From positions 62,001-126,000 of the forward strand of contig NZ_JANAVJ010000011.1 in NCBI RefSeq assembly GCF_024213375.1: DNA of 64,000 nt, given 5' to 3'. The translations under genes were made by a program, and so were the position numbers. The notes below the pieces were generated by a model, which made no database searches, was not told the origin of the DNA, and saw nothing but the letters and a program-made list of their open reading frames with translations. Shown here in pieces: positions 50,597 through 59,606 of this stretch. Numbering within the stretch: the first letter of the stretch is position 1; the number at the start of each line of letters is the position of its first letter. The stretch is from Paenibacillus sp. MZ04-78.2. Lineage in GTDB: Bacteria > Bacillota > Bacilli > Paenibacillales > NBRC-103111.

Positions 50597-50800
50597 ATGA
50601 ACCTGAATTTGCGGCAAGCGATCATTCAGCGCATGCATGACAAAAGCAACGAAGAGCTGTTCGACGTTATTGCGGATTCGATGGATGCGGAAGAACGTGT
50701 GCTGCCGGGCCTTGGAGTATTGTTCGAAATTATTTGGAAGCACAGCGAAGCGGATACGCAGAACCAGATGATCACAACGCTCAAAGAACATTTGGCTTAA
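50597..50800 (+). CDS. sspI: Small acid-soluble spore protein SspI
   Basis: The 67-residue product matches minor SASP SspI: NLRQAIIQRMHDKSNEELFDVIADSM, then VLPGLGVLFEIIWKHS and LKEHL. It is a forespore-made protein of unknown detailed function, controlled by SigG. ATG 50597 has GAGGA six bases upstream. Neighbourhood with the RNA methyltransferase gene is as in Bacillus. Confidence 0.93.
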   Translation: MNLNLRQAIIQRMHDKSNEELFDVIADSMDAEERVLPGLGVLFEIIWKHSEADTQNQMITTLKEHLA

Positions 50801-50904
50801 AGCAACGGCAAAAAAGCGTGCGGGGAACGATCCCTGCGCGCTTTTCCGTCATGCGGCTTCCCCTCACCGTCCCTTATCGAATCGGGCGCAACGCAACGAC
50901 GGTG

Positions 50905-51969
50905 TTACCGCAGGATGCGGCACGATTGCCGCACGACAAGCTTCGTATCCAGCCTAAGTCTGAAGCTCTCCGATGCGCCATCCGTCTCATTCCCTCCGCC
51001 GACGCGTCTCAGCACCCGCTCCGCCGCCAGCCGACCCATCTCGTAAAACGGCACAGCAACGCTCGTTAGCGGAGGGTCGGTTACGCGGGCGGCCTCCGAG
51101 TCGTCATAGCCGACAATGGCGTAATCCCGTCCGGGAACGTGCCCGTACTCACGCAGCCCCTGCATCAAACCGATCGCCATCCGATCGTTGGAGGCGAACA
51201 CCGCCTCGATCCGGTTCAGGTGCGGATGCATGGCCGCCGCCGCTTTCATTCCGCTTGTTCGGCTGTAGTTGCCTTCGTAATACAGATGCGCAGGCAGGTC
51301 GCCCGCAGCCTTGGCATCCGCCGGCAGCAGTCCCGCTTCGCGCATGGCCTGCATATACCCCCGCAGCCGGTCGCCGCTGTTGGAAAATTCGGGCGAGCCG
51401 CTCAAAAATGCTATGTTCCGGTATCCCAGATCAAGCAAATACCGTACCGCGCGGTAGCTGCCTCCCTCATGATCCGCATCCACTTCATGAAACCGCTCTC
51501 CACTCATATGCTGGTTAATCAGGCAAAAGGGGAACCCGCCATCTTCCAATTTTTCCAGCTCCGCCCGCTCCGAGGGCGTATCCGTCGCTCCGAGGATCAC
51601 GCAGGCATCCACCTTCTGCGAACGAAAAATACTACTGTAATCGCTTTCTTCTCCGGGAACGCGGAATTTCAGCAGCATATCGTAGCCTGAAGCCTTCACC
51701 TGCTCCCCGATGCCGCTAAGCACCTCGGAGAAATAATAAGTTGAAAAAATGTGCACTTTCGGCACGTAAGGCAACACGACGCCCAAGTTGCCGCTTCTGC
51801 GGCGGGCGAAGCTTTGAGCAATCGCGTTCGGATGATAATTTAAAGTTTTGGCGGCCTGCAGCACCCGCAGCCGAGTCTGCTCCTTCATCGGACCGACGTC
51901 GTTGAATACGCGGGAAACCGTCGCTTCGGATACTCCCGCCAGCTCTGCAACTTCCTTTCGGGTTACGAT
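50905..51969 (-). CDS. LacI family transcriptional regulator, apparent ATC start
   Basis: The 354-residue protein has a LacI-type HTH (VTRKEVAELAGVSEATVSRVFND) and a sugar-binding-type domain (GNLGVVLPYV, CLINQHMSGERFHEVDADHEGG, VFASNDRMAIGLMQGLREYG, DSEAARVTDPPLTSV). No ATG, GTG or TTG precedes the HTH. ATC at 51967-51969 sits where the family has its start Met (followed by VTRKEVA), eight bases after a perfect AAGGAGG. Starting at the first normal codon (ATG 51888) would delete the DNA-binding helices. No sugar genes are adjacent, so the ligand is unknown. Confidence 0.8.
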   Translation of the reverse strand: MVTRKEVAELAGVSEATVSRVFNDVGPMKEQTRLRVLQAAKTLNYHPNAIAQSFARRRSGNLGVVLPYVPKVHIFSTYYFSEVLSGIGEQVKASGYDMLLKFRVPGEESDYSSIFRSQKVDACVILGATDTPSERAELEKLEDGGFPFCLINQHMSGERFHEVDADHEGGSYRAVRYLLDLGYRNIAFLSGSPEFSNSGDRLRGYMQAMREAGLLPADAKAAGDLPAHLYYEGNYSRTSGMKAAAAMHPHLNRIEAVFASNDRMAIGLMQGLREYGHVPGRDYAIVGYDDSEAARVTDPPLTSVAVPFYEMGRLAAERVLRRVGGGNETDGASESFRLRLDTKLVVRQSCRILR

Positions 51970-52127
51970 TTCAGCCGCCTCCTTAAAAACAATGTACGAC
52001 CTCTCATTATCTCACGCTCTTTCTAGGTATGTCTACCCTGAATTTCACCTATTGACAACTGGCGAATAATGGGAAACGATAACTACATAACGACGTTCAA
52101 CAACGAACGAAAACGAGGGGAGAGGTA

Positions 52128-52895
52128 GTGTTGGACACCTTATTATATTTGGAGGAACTGGCATTCATCAGACCTGACAATCGCTTTAAGGCGCAGTTGT
52201 GTCTTAGCAGCCGTACAACCCCATATGAAGATGCGGATGCATTAAGCGTCCTCCATGAGCAGGAGCTTGCTTATTACCGGAAGCTGCAATATATAAGGAA
52301 GCATAGCTTTATGCTTGGCCGCTACTGCGCGAAGCAGGCGATCTCCGCGTACACTCGTATGGCGGAACCCCAGCTTGGGCAACTATGGGTGCAGCAGGGA
52401 GTATTCCAGCAGCCGGTTATCATGCTTCCGCGCACCGAGCCTCTTCAGATCACCATTACGCATTGTGATCATATTGCGGCTGCCATTGCGTTCCCGGAGG
52501 CCCACCCGGTAGGTATCGACTTGGAGAAAATCGACGGCGCCAACGTCAGTGCCATCGAGTCGCGAATGACAGCAAACGAGAAGCAAATGATCGCGGACAC
52601 CTCTCTTGATTACGAGGCCGCGCTTACGATGCTGTGGACCTCCAAGGAATCCTTGTCGAAAATTTTGAAAACCGGACTCATGACCCCGCTCTCCGTGTAT
52701 GAAATCGATCATATGGACATCAAGCAAGACTGCATGGTCACCAGCTATACGAACTTTGCCCAATATAGCAGCGTATCGTTCCGCGTCGGCCGCTACATGT
52801 GCTCGATCACCCATCCGAAAAGAACCGAATTCAAAGTGAACATCCCGGAGATTCAGCAACTTTTTGGCACATCGTCTGCTGTCGATGTTCAGTGA
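52128..52895 (+). CDS. 4'-phosphopantetheinyl transferase (Sfp-like)
   Basis: The 255-residue enzyme moves phosphopantetheine from CoA to a carrier protein serine. Magnesium and CoA motifs are visible: ITHCDHIAAAIAFPEAHPVGIDLEKI near residue 105-130 and WTSKESLSKILKTGL near 165. Translation starts at GTG 52128 or TTG 52131, after GGGGAGAGG. No polyketide or non-ribosomal peptide synthase is nearby; the partner must be elsewhere. Confidence 0.88.
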   Translation: MLDTLLYLEELAFIRPDNRFKAQLCLSSRTTPYEDADALSVLHEQELAYYRKLQYIRKHSFMLGRYCAKQAISAYTRMAEPQLGQLWVQQGVFQQPVIMLPRTEPLQITITHCDHIAAAIAFPEAHPVGIDLEKIDGANVSAIESRMTANEKQMIADTSLDYEAALTMLWTSKESLSKILKTGLMTPLSVYEIDHMDIKQDCMVTSYTNFAQYSSVSFRVGRYMCSITHPKRTEFKVNIPEIQQLFGTSSAVDVQ

Positions 52896-53001
52896 CCGGA
52901 AGTTTCCGCCCAGCGCTTGCGCTTGCTATCCCGCTTGGAACCCTCTATGCTGGAGCTAACAGACTTAACCGAACCATTCCGACTCCGATGGAGGTGCCGC
53001 C

Positions 53002-53703
53002 ATGAAACTGCTGGTCGCGGAGGACGATACGTCCGTTTGCGAAATGCTGCACTTGTTTTTTCAAAAAGAACAGTATGATACGACCTTCGTTCATGACGGG
53101 CTCAGCGCCCAGGAACAGCTTGATCGGTATACGTGGGATTTCGTCATCCTGGACTGGATGCTTCCCGGCAAGGACGGGCTGGCGCTGTGCAGGGATATAC
53201 GCGATAAAGGGGAAACGCCGGTCATCCTGCTTACGGCACGCGATCAGGAGCAGGACCGGATTATGGGGCTTGAGCTCGGAGCCGACGATTACGTCAGCAA
53301 GCCGTTCAGCCCGATGGAGCTGATCGCCCGCATGAAAGCCGTGCTGCGCCGATACCATCGAGGCGGCGGGGCTGAGGCCGAAGGGGCGGCCGATCCGCAA
53401 GAGCTGCTCAAACACAAGACGATAGTCGTCAACCTGTCCGCCCGGACCGCCACTGTCGGCGGGAATACGATCAGCAACTTAACGCCGAAGGAGTTCGATC
53501 TGCTCTCGCTGTTCGTCCGGTATCCCAGACGCGTCTTTACCCGCGAGCAGCTGCTGGAAAGCGTATGGGGCTACGATTATTTGGGCGAAGAGCGCACGGT
53601 CGATGTCCATATCAAGCGGCTGCGCAATAAGGTGTCTTCGCCGGAGCATCCGTTGATCGTGACCGTCTGGGGCGTGGGCTACAAGCTAGAGCTGGAGGAA
53701 TAA
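53002..53703 (+). CDS. OmpR/PhoB-type response regulator
   Basis: The 233-residue regulator has a receiver domain with acidic pocket (AEDD), phospho-Asp in ILDWMLPGKDG near residue 52, Thr in LLTARD and Lys in DYVSKPFSP. A linker rich in Gly/Ala leads to a winged helix (LTPKEFDLLSLFVRYP...RTVDVHIKRLRNKV). GGAGGTG precedes the ATG. The cognate kinase gene starts two bases after its stop. Confidence 0.94.
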   Translation: MKLLVAEDDTSVCEMLHLFFQKEQYDTTFVHDGLSAQEQLDRYTWDFVILDWMLPGKDGLALCRDIRDKGETPVILLTARDQEQDRIMGLELGADDYVSKPFSPMELIARMKAVLRRYHRGGGAEAEGAADPQELLKHKTIVVNLSARTATVGGNTISNLTPKEFDLLSLFVRYPRRVFTREQLLESVWGYDYLGEERTVDVHIKRLRNKVSSPEHPLIVTVWGVGYKLELEE

Positions 53704-53705
53704 CG

Positions 53706-55184
53706 ATGAAGCTGAGCCATCTGCGGCCGCGCTTCCGGTTTACTTTTTTCCAGCGGCAGTTTCTATCCCATCTCCTTCTGTCCATGCTCATTCTCGTCCT
53801 GCTGGCGGCTGGGTTTACCTACTACATGAAGCAGCAAACATTCGACAACGAGACGGAAGAACTGGCCAGCGTCTCCAAAGGAATCGTCCGCCTGATCGCA
53901 AGAGAAGGGGAAGACCCGACCAGCGCGCTGCAAGCGTATCGCACCCTGCTGGCTGAACGCCGGACGTCGTTCATCCTGCTGGATCAAGCCGGCGAAATCG
54001 CCTACCGCGACCCGAAGATGCCCGGCGCGCTGCGGGGCAAGGCGTTCTTGGACGAGCTGCGGGCGCACATATCCGACACCAAGGGCAACGAAAGCTTCAT
54101 CGTCGAACGCGGAGCGGAGAAGCCATGGGTCGTCGTTTACAGGCAAACCAAGCTGAAGCCGCAAAAAACCGAGCTGCACCTCTTCGTCTTCTCCCCGCTT
54201 CATGGCATTCAAGAGACGATGGAGGCGCTTAACCAAGCGCTGATCTATATGATCGTCGTTATTTTCATACTGGCCGTCGCCGTCAGCTGGATATTTTCCC
54301 GCAGTATGAGCGCCAGCATCCGGTCGCTGCGCCGGACGACCCGCCAAATTGCCGCGGGAGATTATGCCGCCCGATCCACGGTTCGGCGGTCGGACGAGCT
54401 GGGCGAGCTCGCGGGCGACTTCAATACTATGGCCCGGCAGCTCGAGCTCGCCTTGCATAAGCTGCAGCAGTTCGAGACGCGGCGCCGCCATTTTATTATG
54501 GACGTGACGCACGAGCTGCGCACGCCGCTTACCTCGATCCGCGGCATTATCGAAGGGCTGAAGAGCAATCTCGTCCACTCACCGGAGGAGCGGGCCAAAT
54601 ATTACGGCATCATCGAGAAGGAAACGTTCCGCCTGATCCGGCTCATCAACGGACTGCTCGACATGGAGAAAATCGAAAGCGGCCTCATCACGCTGAACAA
54701 AAAACGAACACCGCTTAAAGAGCTGTTCGAAATCGTTCACGAATCGCTCGAAGTCTTGATTGAAGAGAAGCGCCTGCACATTCTGATCGAATGCGAGCCG
54801 GACCTGCAGGTGTATGCCGACTACGACCGGCTGATGCAAATTCTCATCAATCTGGTCAAAAACAGCATCCAGTTTACGGCATACGGTACGATCCGCCTGA
54901 CCGGCTCCGAAACGGAAACGCATACCGTAATCGTGATCGCGGATACCGGCCGCGGCATGTCCAAGGAAGAGCTGGCGCTCATCTGGGAGCGGTTCTACAA
55001 ATCCGATCCGTCCCGATCCAAAAGCAACAGCGAGACCGGACTCGGCCTATCCATCGTCAAACAGCTCGTCGAAGCCCATGCAGGCACGATCGGAGCGGAC
55101 AGCACGCCCGGCATCGGCACCTTGTTCACGATCGCCCTGCCCAAAACCGACCAAGCCGCATCCAAGGACGGCGAAGCGGGTTAA
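53706..55184 (+). CDS. Sensor histidine kinase, partner of the regulator at 53002
   Basis: The 492-residue membrane kinase has two transmembrane helices (about residues 18-38 and 178-198), an extracellular sensor domain of about 140 residues, and a HAMP domain. HisKA (VTHELRTPLTSIRGIIEGL near 267) and the ATPase boxes NLVKNSIQF, ADTGRGMSKEE and GLGLSIVKQLVEAHAG follow. The signal is unknown. It directly follows its regulator gene. Confidence 0.93.
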   Translation: MKLSHLRPRFRFTFFQRQFLSHLLLSMLILVLLAAGFTYYMKQQTFDNETEELASVSKGIVRLIAREGEDPTSALQAYRTLLAERRTSFILLDQAGEIAYRDPKMPGALRGKAFLDELRAHISDTKGNESFIVERGAEKPWVVVYRQTKLKPQKTELHLFVFSPLHGIQETMEALNQALIYMIVVIFILAVAVSWIFSRSMSASIRSLRRTTRQIAAGDYAARSTVRRSDELGELAGDFNTMARQLELALHKLQQFETRRRHFIMDVTHELRTPLTSIRGIIEGLKSNLVHSPEERAKYYGIIEKETFRLIRLINGLLDMEKIESGLITLNKKRTPLKELFEIVHESLEVLIEEKRLHILIECEPDLQVYADYDRLMQILINLVKNSIQFTAYGTIRLTGSETETHTVIVIADTGRGMSKEELALIWERFYKSDPSRSKSNSETGLGLSIVKQLVEAHAGTIGADSTPGIGTLFTIALPKTDQAASKDGEAG

Positions 55185-55218
55185 CACCGATTCGGGAGCG
55201 GCGCCAAGGCTCCTCCTT

Positions 55219-55252
55219 CAAAAAGAACGGACGGCTGCTCAGAGCCGTCCGT
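55219..55252 (-). terminator. Terminator overlapping the end of the YheC/D gene
   Basis: ACGGACGGCT and AGCCGTCCGT form a perfect 10-bp stem followed by TTCTTTTT on the minus strand. The 5' arm includes the last codons and stop of the YheC/D gene. It also lies 35 bases after the convergent kinase gene. Confidence 0.8.
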
Positions 55253-56021
55253 AAGCTTTTGCATATCGGTAAATTCTCGCGAAGATGCGCTTATCCTTCA
55301 GCTTTCGGAAAATATAAGGATCGGGAGCCGTGTTAATCTCCAGAATCCACGGGTGCAGCTTCTCGTCCAGCGCGACGTCCAGCCCGATTTCCTTAAGTCT
55401 TCTGTACTTCGAACGAAGCTGCCCTGCTACGGAAGTGCCGAGCCTGCGCAGCCCAGAGGTTAATCTCGACTTTTCGGCGCTCCCGGCATGCCCCTGCAAC
55501 AAAACCTCTACGGGTTTGAGCTTTCCTCCATTGTGCACATTAGTTACGACCTTACCCGGCGCAGCGACGCGCCCGATCAATCCTGTCGTCAGCCAGTTCC
55601 CGGTCGGAGTCTTCTGCACCATGACGCGAAGATCGAAGCGCCGCTTCTTATATTTGAGCAGATGGATGCCTTTTTGCACCAAGTACATCCGTTTTCGGGT
55701 CAATCCCGCAATATGCCTGTATAAGTCATCGTATTGGGCAAAGGTGTTAATTTTCGTTCCGGTATGACAGCGGTAAGACGCGCTACCTCCGCCGGCCAGC
55801 CGCTCCACCCGTATCACGCCGATGCCGTACGTGCCGCTGTTCGGCTTGACATAGACCATGCCGTGCCGGTCCAGCATCCCCCTCAAGCTTTCGCGGTTCA
55901 GCTTGCGCGTCTCGGGAATGTATTTGGCCAGCTTCCGGTTCGGAATCACCGCCTGGGTTTTGGCCCATTTGCTCACGATGTAGCTGCTGTTATTCGGTTT
56001 ACTCTTCCTCATTTCATCCAC
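55239..56021 (-). CDS. YheC/YheD family endospore coat-associated protein
   Basis: The 260-residue protein has an ATP-grasp-like fold: VYVKPNSGTYGIGVIRVERL near residue 56, RRFDLRVMVQKTPTGNWLTTGLIGRVAAPG near 125 and a metal-binding PWILEINTAPDP near 230. YheC/YheD proteins are spore-coat-associated members of this superfamily in Bacillus; the ligated substrate is unknown. The intergenic region upstream (about 265 bases to bcrC) shows no clear further gene. Confidence 0.85.
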   Translation of the reverse strand: MDEMRKSKPNNSSYIVSKWAKTQAVIPNRKLAKYIPETRKLNRESLRGMLDRHGMVYVKPNSGTYGIGVIRVERLAGGGSASYRCHTGTKINTFAQYDDLYRHIAGLTRKRMYLVQKGIHLLKYKKRRFDLRVMVQKTPTGNWLTTGLIGRVAAPGKVVTNVHNGGKLKPVEVLLQGHAGSAEKSRLTSGLRRLGTSVAGQLRSKYRRLKEIGLDVALDEKLHPWILEINTAPDPYIFRKLKDKRIFARIYRYAKAYGRL

Positions 56022-56286
56022 CTTTCTTCCTTCGGCCGGAGAACGGCTGGCACCAAACTGCCCTCATCTCCCTCTACACCTTTGACGAACTTCCTATTCC
56101 CGCTATCCAATCCCTCTGGGCCTTGGTCTCGTTCATCCATCATAGTGTATGCCCCCCGCCGCAGCACGGTAAGGTATAGAGGCCTACGACAGGCGTCCGG
56201 GACATGCAGAGACCCCCGTTATGGCCGATTTTCCGCAAAAAAAGGCAGCTGCCGCGATGCAGGCAACTGCTTCTTCCAAAGTTCTA

Positions 56287-56874
56287 CTACGATTTAAAGC
56301 CGAGCTTGCGCTCGATTTTTTCAAAAACCGACAGGCCAACGGCCAACCAGCGCCGGGCGAGCGTCCATTGGGTGAACAGCTTGTATACGGCTACGGCAGA
56401 ACCGATGCCAAGCAGTGCTCCGACAGTGACGTCTATCGGATAATGGACGCCGGTCCAGATCCGGGACAAAGCGATCAATGCGGCCAGCGCAAGCCAGACG
56501 TATCCGTCCTTACGGCGGTACAGCCAGATCGAGGTGGCGATGACAAAAGCGCCGATGGCATGGCTGCTGGGAAACGACGCATTAGCCGCATGCTCGATCA
56601 ACTGATGAACTTCATGGCTGACGAACGGCCGGTTCCGGTAAAACAACTTGCCGATCAGCGAGCCGATCCCCATCGCCAACACGGCAGAACAGAGCGCTTT
56701 CGCCACCATCCGGCGGTTCTCTTGTTTTCGGGTAAACCAATACACGACGATGGCCAAATAAAAGAAATATTCCGCATATTCCGCGAAAAAGCGCATCCAC
56801 ACGTTAAGCGTCGTATGATCGACAGCCAGGCCGTTGATCATTTCGAATAAATCATAGTCCCATTTCAACAACAT
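56287..56874 (-). CDS. bcrC: Undecaprenyl-diphosphatase BcrC (PAP2 family)
   Basis: The 195-residue membrane phosphatase recycles undecaprenyl pyrophosphate to the monophosphate needed for wall synthesis and gives bacitracin resistance. The three PAP2 motifs are present: GKLFYRNRPF near residue 75, NASFPSSHAIGAF near 98 and SRIWTGVHYPIDV near 136. It has five hydrophobic helices. ATG 56874 follows GAGGAGA and lies 21 bases after the kinase gene, so it is probably cotranscribed with the two-component system. Confidence 0.93.
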   Translation of the reverse strand: MLLKWDYDLFEMINGLAVDHTTLNVWMRFFAEYAEYFFYLAIVVYWFTRKQENRRMVAKALCSAVLAMGIGSLIGKLFYRNRPFVSHEVHQLIEHAANASFPSSHAIGAFVIATSIWLYRRKDGYVWLALAALIALSRIWTGVHYPIDVTVGALLGIGSAVAVYKLFTQWTLARRWLAVGLSVFEKIERKLGFKS

Positions 56875-56895
56875 ACACGATCTCTCCTCGTTCCG

Positions 56896-58305
56896 TTAAC
56901 GGCTGAACGGCAGTTGCACCGTCACCGTCGTTCCTTGGTTCTCTTCACTTTCCAAACGTATGTCCCCATGATACTTCTCGACGAGCCGCTTGGCGATCGA
57001 AAGCCCCAGGCCGCTGCCGCCTCGTTTGCGGCTGCGGGCTTTGTCCACGCGGTAAAACCGGTCGAACACATGCTCCACTTCCGCTTTCGGAATGCCCATT
57101 CCGTAATCGCGGATGACGATACGCAACATCGTGTCTTTTATCAAGACGGCCGACACGTGGATTTTGTTTCGTTCGACCGAATATTTCACCGCATTATCCA
57201 ACAAAATCAACAAAATTTGTTTGATATGATTTGGAACCAATCGGATGTGAACGCCTTTCAGCGCATCCATATCCGTCGTAATCTCGAATTCGGGATGAAC
57301 AATGGAAACGTTCTTAACGATTTGGGCGATCGTCTCTCCCAGATCGCACAGCTCGGCAACGCCATCCGGACTGGCATGTTCCGCGCGGGTAAGCTCCAGC
57401 AGCTCCTGCACGAGCCCTTTCAGACGCTCCAACTCCTCAAGCGAAGCGCGGAGCGATTCGTCTACGAGAACCGGATCGCGCTTGCCCCAACGGTTCAGCA
57501 TCGACAAATGCCCGGAAATAATCGAAATCGGGGTCCGCAGCTCGTGCGAAGCGTCTTCAACGAATTGCTTCTGCTTGCGAAACGACGTTTCCAATTGATC
57601 CATCATCTCGTTGAACACGTGGGCCAGCGCCGAAATCTCATCCTTATTGTCGTAGAAAGGCACCCGCTCCTGCAGGCCGTTCTTCTGGATACTCCTCATC
57701 GTGTCCGTTATGCTTTGAACCGGCCTTAGCAACCGTCCCGCCAGAAGCAGCCCGCCTAGGCCGCTCAGCAGCACTGCCCCGGCACCGCCCAGAATCATGA
57801 CCAGCGTGACAATCCCTTTCAGTTCGTCGAACGTCTCCAGATTGCTGACGATTTCAATTGTACCGCGGAATTTCTCCGACACGACCGGGGCGCGCAGAAC
57901 GAGCAGATGCTCCTCCTGATGCCATACGCTTTCAAGCTCGGTGTTTGTGACCGGACGCGGCGCCACCCAATCCTCCGGCAGCGCCAAAAGCACCGTCAGC
58001 ACCGGCTTTCCCTCACCGTCCAAAATCCGGATCAATTGATTTTTTTGATTGATGCTCTGAATAAAATGCCTGCTCCTGACGATTTGTCCGGCATCCAGTA
58101 TATCACTTTTTTCCGTAAAATAACTTTGCAGCTCGCCCATCGTTTTGCGCACCGACTCCACTTCGCGGCTGCTCATCCATTGGTTGATGCCGATATATTG
58201 AACGGCGTTATAGACCGTAAACAAGACGAACAGCATGAAGGCCGACCATAAGGTCATCTGCCATTTGATCGGCAGCCGGGTGAAGCGCATTCGCAGCTTT
58301 TTCAT
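56896..58305 (-). CDS. Sensor histidine kinase, partner of the regulator at 58302
   Basis: The 469-residue kinase has two transmembrane segments (about residues 15-38 and 168-192) around an extracellular domain of about 130 residues, then HAMP (RLLRPVQSITDTMRSI). HisKA (EDASHELRTPISIISGHLS near 250) and the ATPase boxes (LLDNAVKYS, RDYGMGIPKAE, GSGLGLSIAKRLVEKY) follow. Its ATG overlaps the regulator stop (ATGA). It resembles YkoH/ArlS-type envelope-stress kinases. Position before bcrC suggests it senses cell-wall damage; that is inference. Confidence 0.93.
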   Translation of the reverse strand: MKKLRMRFTRLPIKWQMTLWSAFMLFVLFTVYNAVQYIGINQWMSSREVESVRKTMGELQSYFTEKSDILDAGQIVRSRHFIQSINQKNQLIRILDGEGKPVLTVLLALPEDWVAPRPVTNTELESVWHQEEHLLVLRAPVVSEKFRGTIEIVSNLETFDELKGIVTLVMILGGAGAVLLSGLGGLLLAGRLLRPVQSITDTMRSIQKNGLQERVPFYDNKDEISALAHVFNEMMDQLETSFRKQKQFVEDASHELRTPISIISGHLSMLNRWGKRDPVLVDESLRASLEELERLKGLVQELLELTRAEHASPDGVAELCDLGETIAQIVKNVSIVHPEFEITTDMDALKGVHIRLVPNHIKQILLILLDNAVKYSVERNKIHVSAVLIKDTMLRIVIRDYGMGIPKAEVEHVFDRFYRVDKARSRKRGGSGLGLSIAKRLVEKYHGDIRLESEENQGTTVTVQLPFSR

Positions 58306-58982
58306 GACCGGATGACGTAGCCGATGCCACGGACGGTTTGAATATAGCTCCGCTGCGCCGGATCGTCGATTTTGTTGCGCAAATAGCGGACGTACACATC
58401 GACCACATTCGTCTCGACTTCGCAATCGTACCCCCAGACCAGATCAAGCAGCATCGCCCGGCTAAGCACCCGGTCCCTATGGTTCATAAGTACCAGCAGC
58501 AGCTCGTATTCACGCTTGGTCAGCTCCAGAACCGCCCCGGCCTTGCTTACGGTCCCGGCGACCGGATTGATCCGAAGCTCCCGGTACGCCAACGCCGCTT
58601 GCGCTGCACCGATTCCCCGCTTGCTTCGTCTTATGACCGCCCGAATTCGTGCCAGCAGCTCCTCGATCGCGAACGGCTTCGGCAAATAATCGTCCGCTCC
58701 GCTGTCCAGCCCCGATACGCGATCCATGACGCTGTCGCGGGCCGTCAGCATAATGACGGGCGTTTCGAAGCCGGCACGGCGAATGCCGCGGCATACCTCG
58801 AAGCCGTGCAGCTCCGGCAGCATGGCATCAAGCAGAATGGCATCCCATGCATCGCGGGTGGCGGTTTCCAGGCCTTCCCGACCGCTCCCGACGACAGTTA
58901 CGGCATAGCCTTGGTGCATCAATTCCAATTCCATAAATCGGGCAAAATTTCGCTCGTCTTCCACAATAAGAATCTTTTTCAT
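58302..58982 (-). CDS. OmpR-type response regulator
   Basis: The 226-residue regulator has VEDE, phospho-Asp in ILLDAMLPELHG near residue 51, MLTARD and DYLPKPFA. The winged-helix effector follows (LELTKREYELLLVLMNHRDRVLSR, ETNVVDVYVRYLRNKID, VRGIGYV). It is the first gene of the regulator, kinase, bcrC cluster. Confidence 0.94.
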   Translation of the reverse strand: MKKILIVEDERNFARFMELELMHQGYAVTVVGSGREGLETATRDAWDAILLDAMLPELHGFEVCRGIRRAGFETPVIMLTARDSVMDRVSGLDSGADDYLPKPFAIEELLARIRAVIRRSKRGIGAAQAALAYRELRINPVAGTVSKAGAVLELTKREYELLLVLMNHRDRVLSRAMLLDLVWGYDCEVETNVVDVYVRYLRNKIDDPAQRSYIQTVRGIGYVIRS

Positions 58983-59190
58983 CCTGTTCCCTCTGGTTGC
59001 GTTTGAAATAGTAAAAAAGCGGCAATCGCATCGATCCTATTATTGCCCTTAGCCGCAGCTTTAACTATACAATACGAAGATGAAAATTCGATGAGAAAAG
59101 GAGAAAAATTTCGCTTCCGGCAAAGCCCCACTAAAAAGCAAACGGCCAGCCGGGACCCATGTCCCGACCGACCGGCAATTCAAGGCGTGT

Positions 59191-59466
59191 CTAGCCTCCA
59201 TTCAAGGCAGCCCATACGTTTTGGATAAAGGAATAAGCAAGCAGGACAGCCATCGACCCTACCGATAAGATAACGTATAAGCGGAACGGGTTTTTAATGA
59301 GCCGGGGGTAATGATCCAGACGCTTGGGCGTAGATACCCCTTGGATGACGTCGAAATGACGGATCGCATCGTTAAAAGGCTTCCGGTCCTCCATAATGAA
59401 CGTTCGGTTCGGTTGCGTGGCGTGAAGGTCGGCATCTTCATACGGATTGTACGGTTTGCTATTCAT
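59191..59466 (-). CDS. Hypothetical single-pass membrane protein, 91 aa
   Basis: The product has a polar N-terminus (NSKPYNPYEDADLHATQP), an RxLDHYPRLIKNPFRLY stretch and one C-terminal transmembrane helix (VILSVGSMAVLLAYSFI). I do not recognise it. ATG 59466 follows GGGGGAT at about ten bases; upstream in-frame codons have no such site. It is monocistronic, between the regulator gene and prfC. Confidence 0.55.
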   Translation of the reverse strand: MNSKPYNPYEDADLHATQPNRTFIMEDRKPFNDAIRHFDVIQGVSTPKRLDHYPRLIKNPFRLYVILSVGSMAVLLAYSFIQNVWAALNGG

Positions 59467-59536
59467 AATTAAGCATCCCCCATTCCCATTTACCTTCCAC
59501 TGCATTCCTATTTTATCAAATTGAGCCATTCCCGGC

Positions 59537-59583
59537 AAAAAACAAACAGCCCCTCGTCCGGTCGATGAAAACCGCGAAGGGCT
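59537..59583 (-). terminator. Terminator of prfC
   Basis: CAGCCCTTCG and CGAGGGGCTG pair (one mismatch) around a GC-rich loop and are followed by TTTGTTTTTT on the minus strand. Confidence 0.75.
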
Positions 59584-59606
59584 GCCTGCTTATCGGATCG
59601 GCGCCA

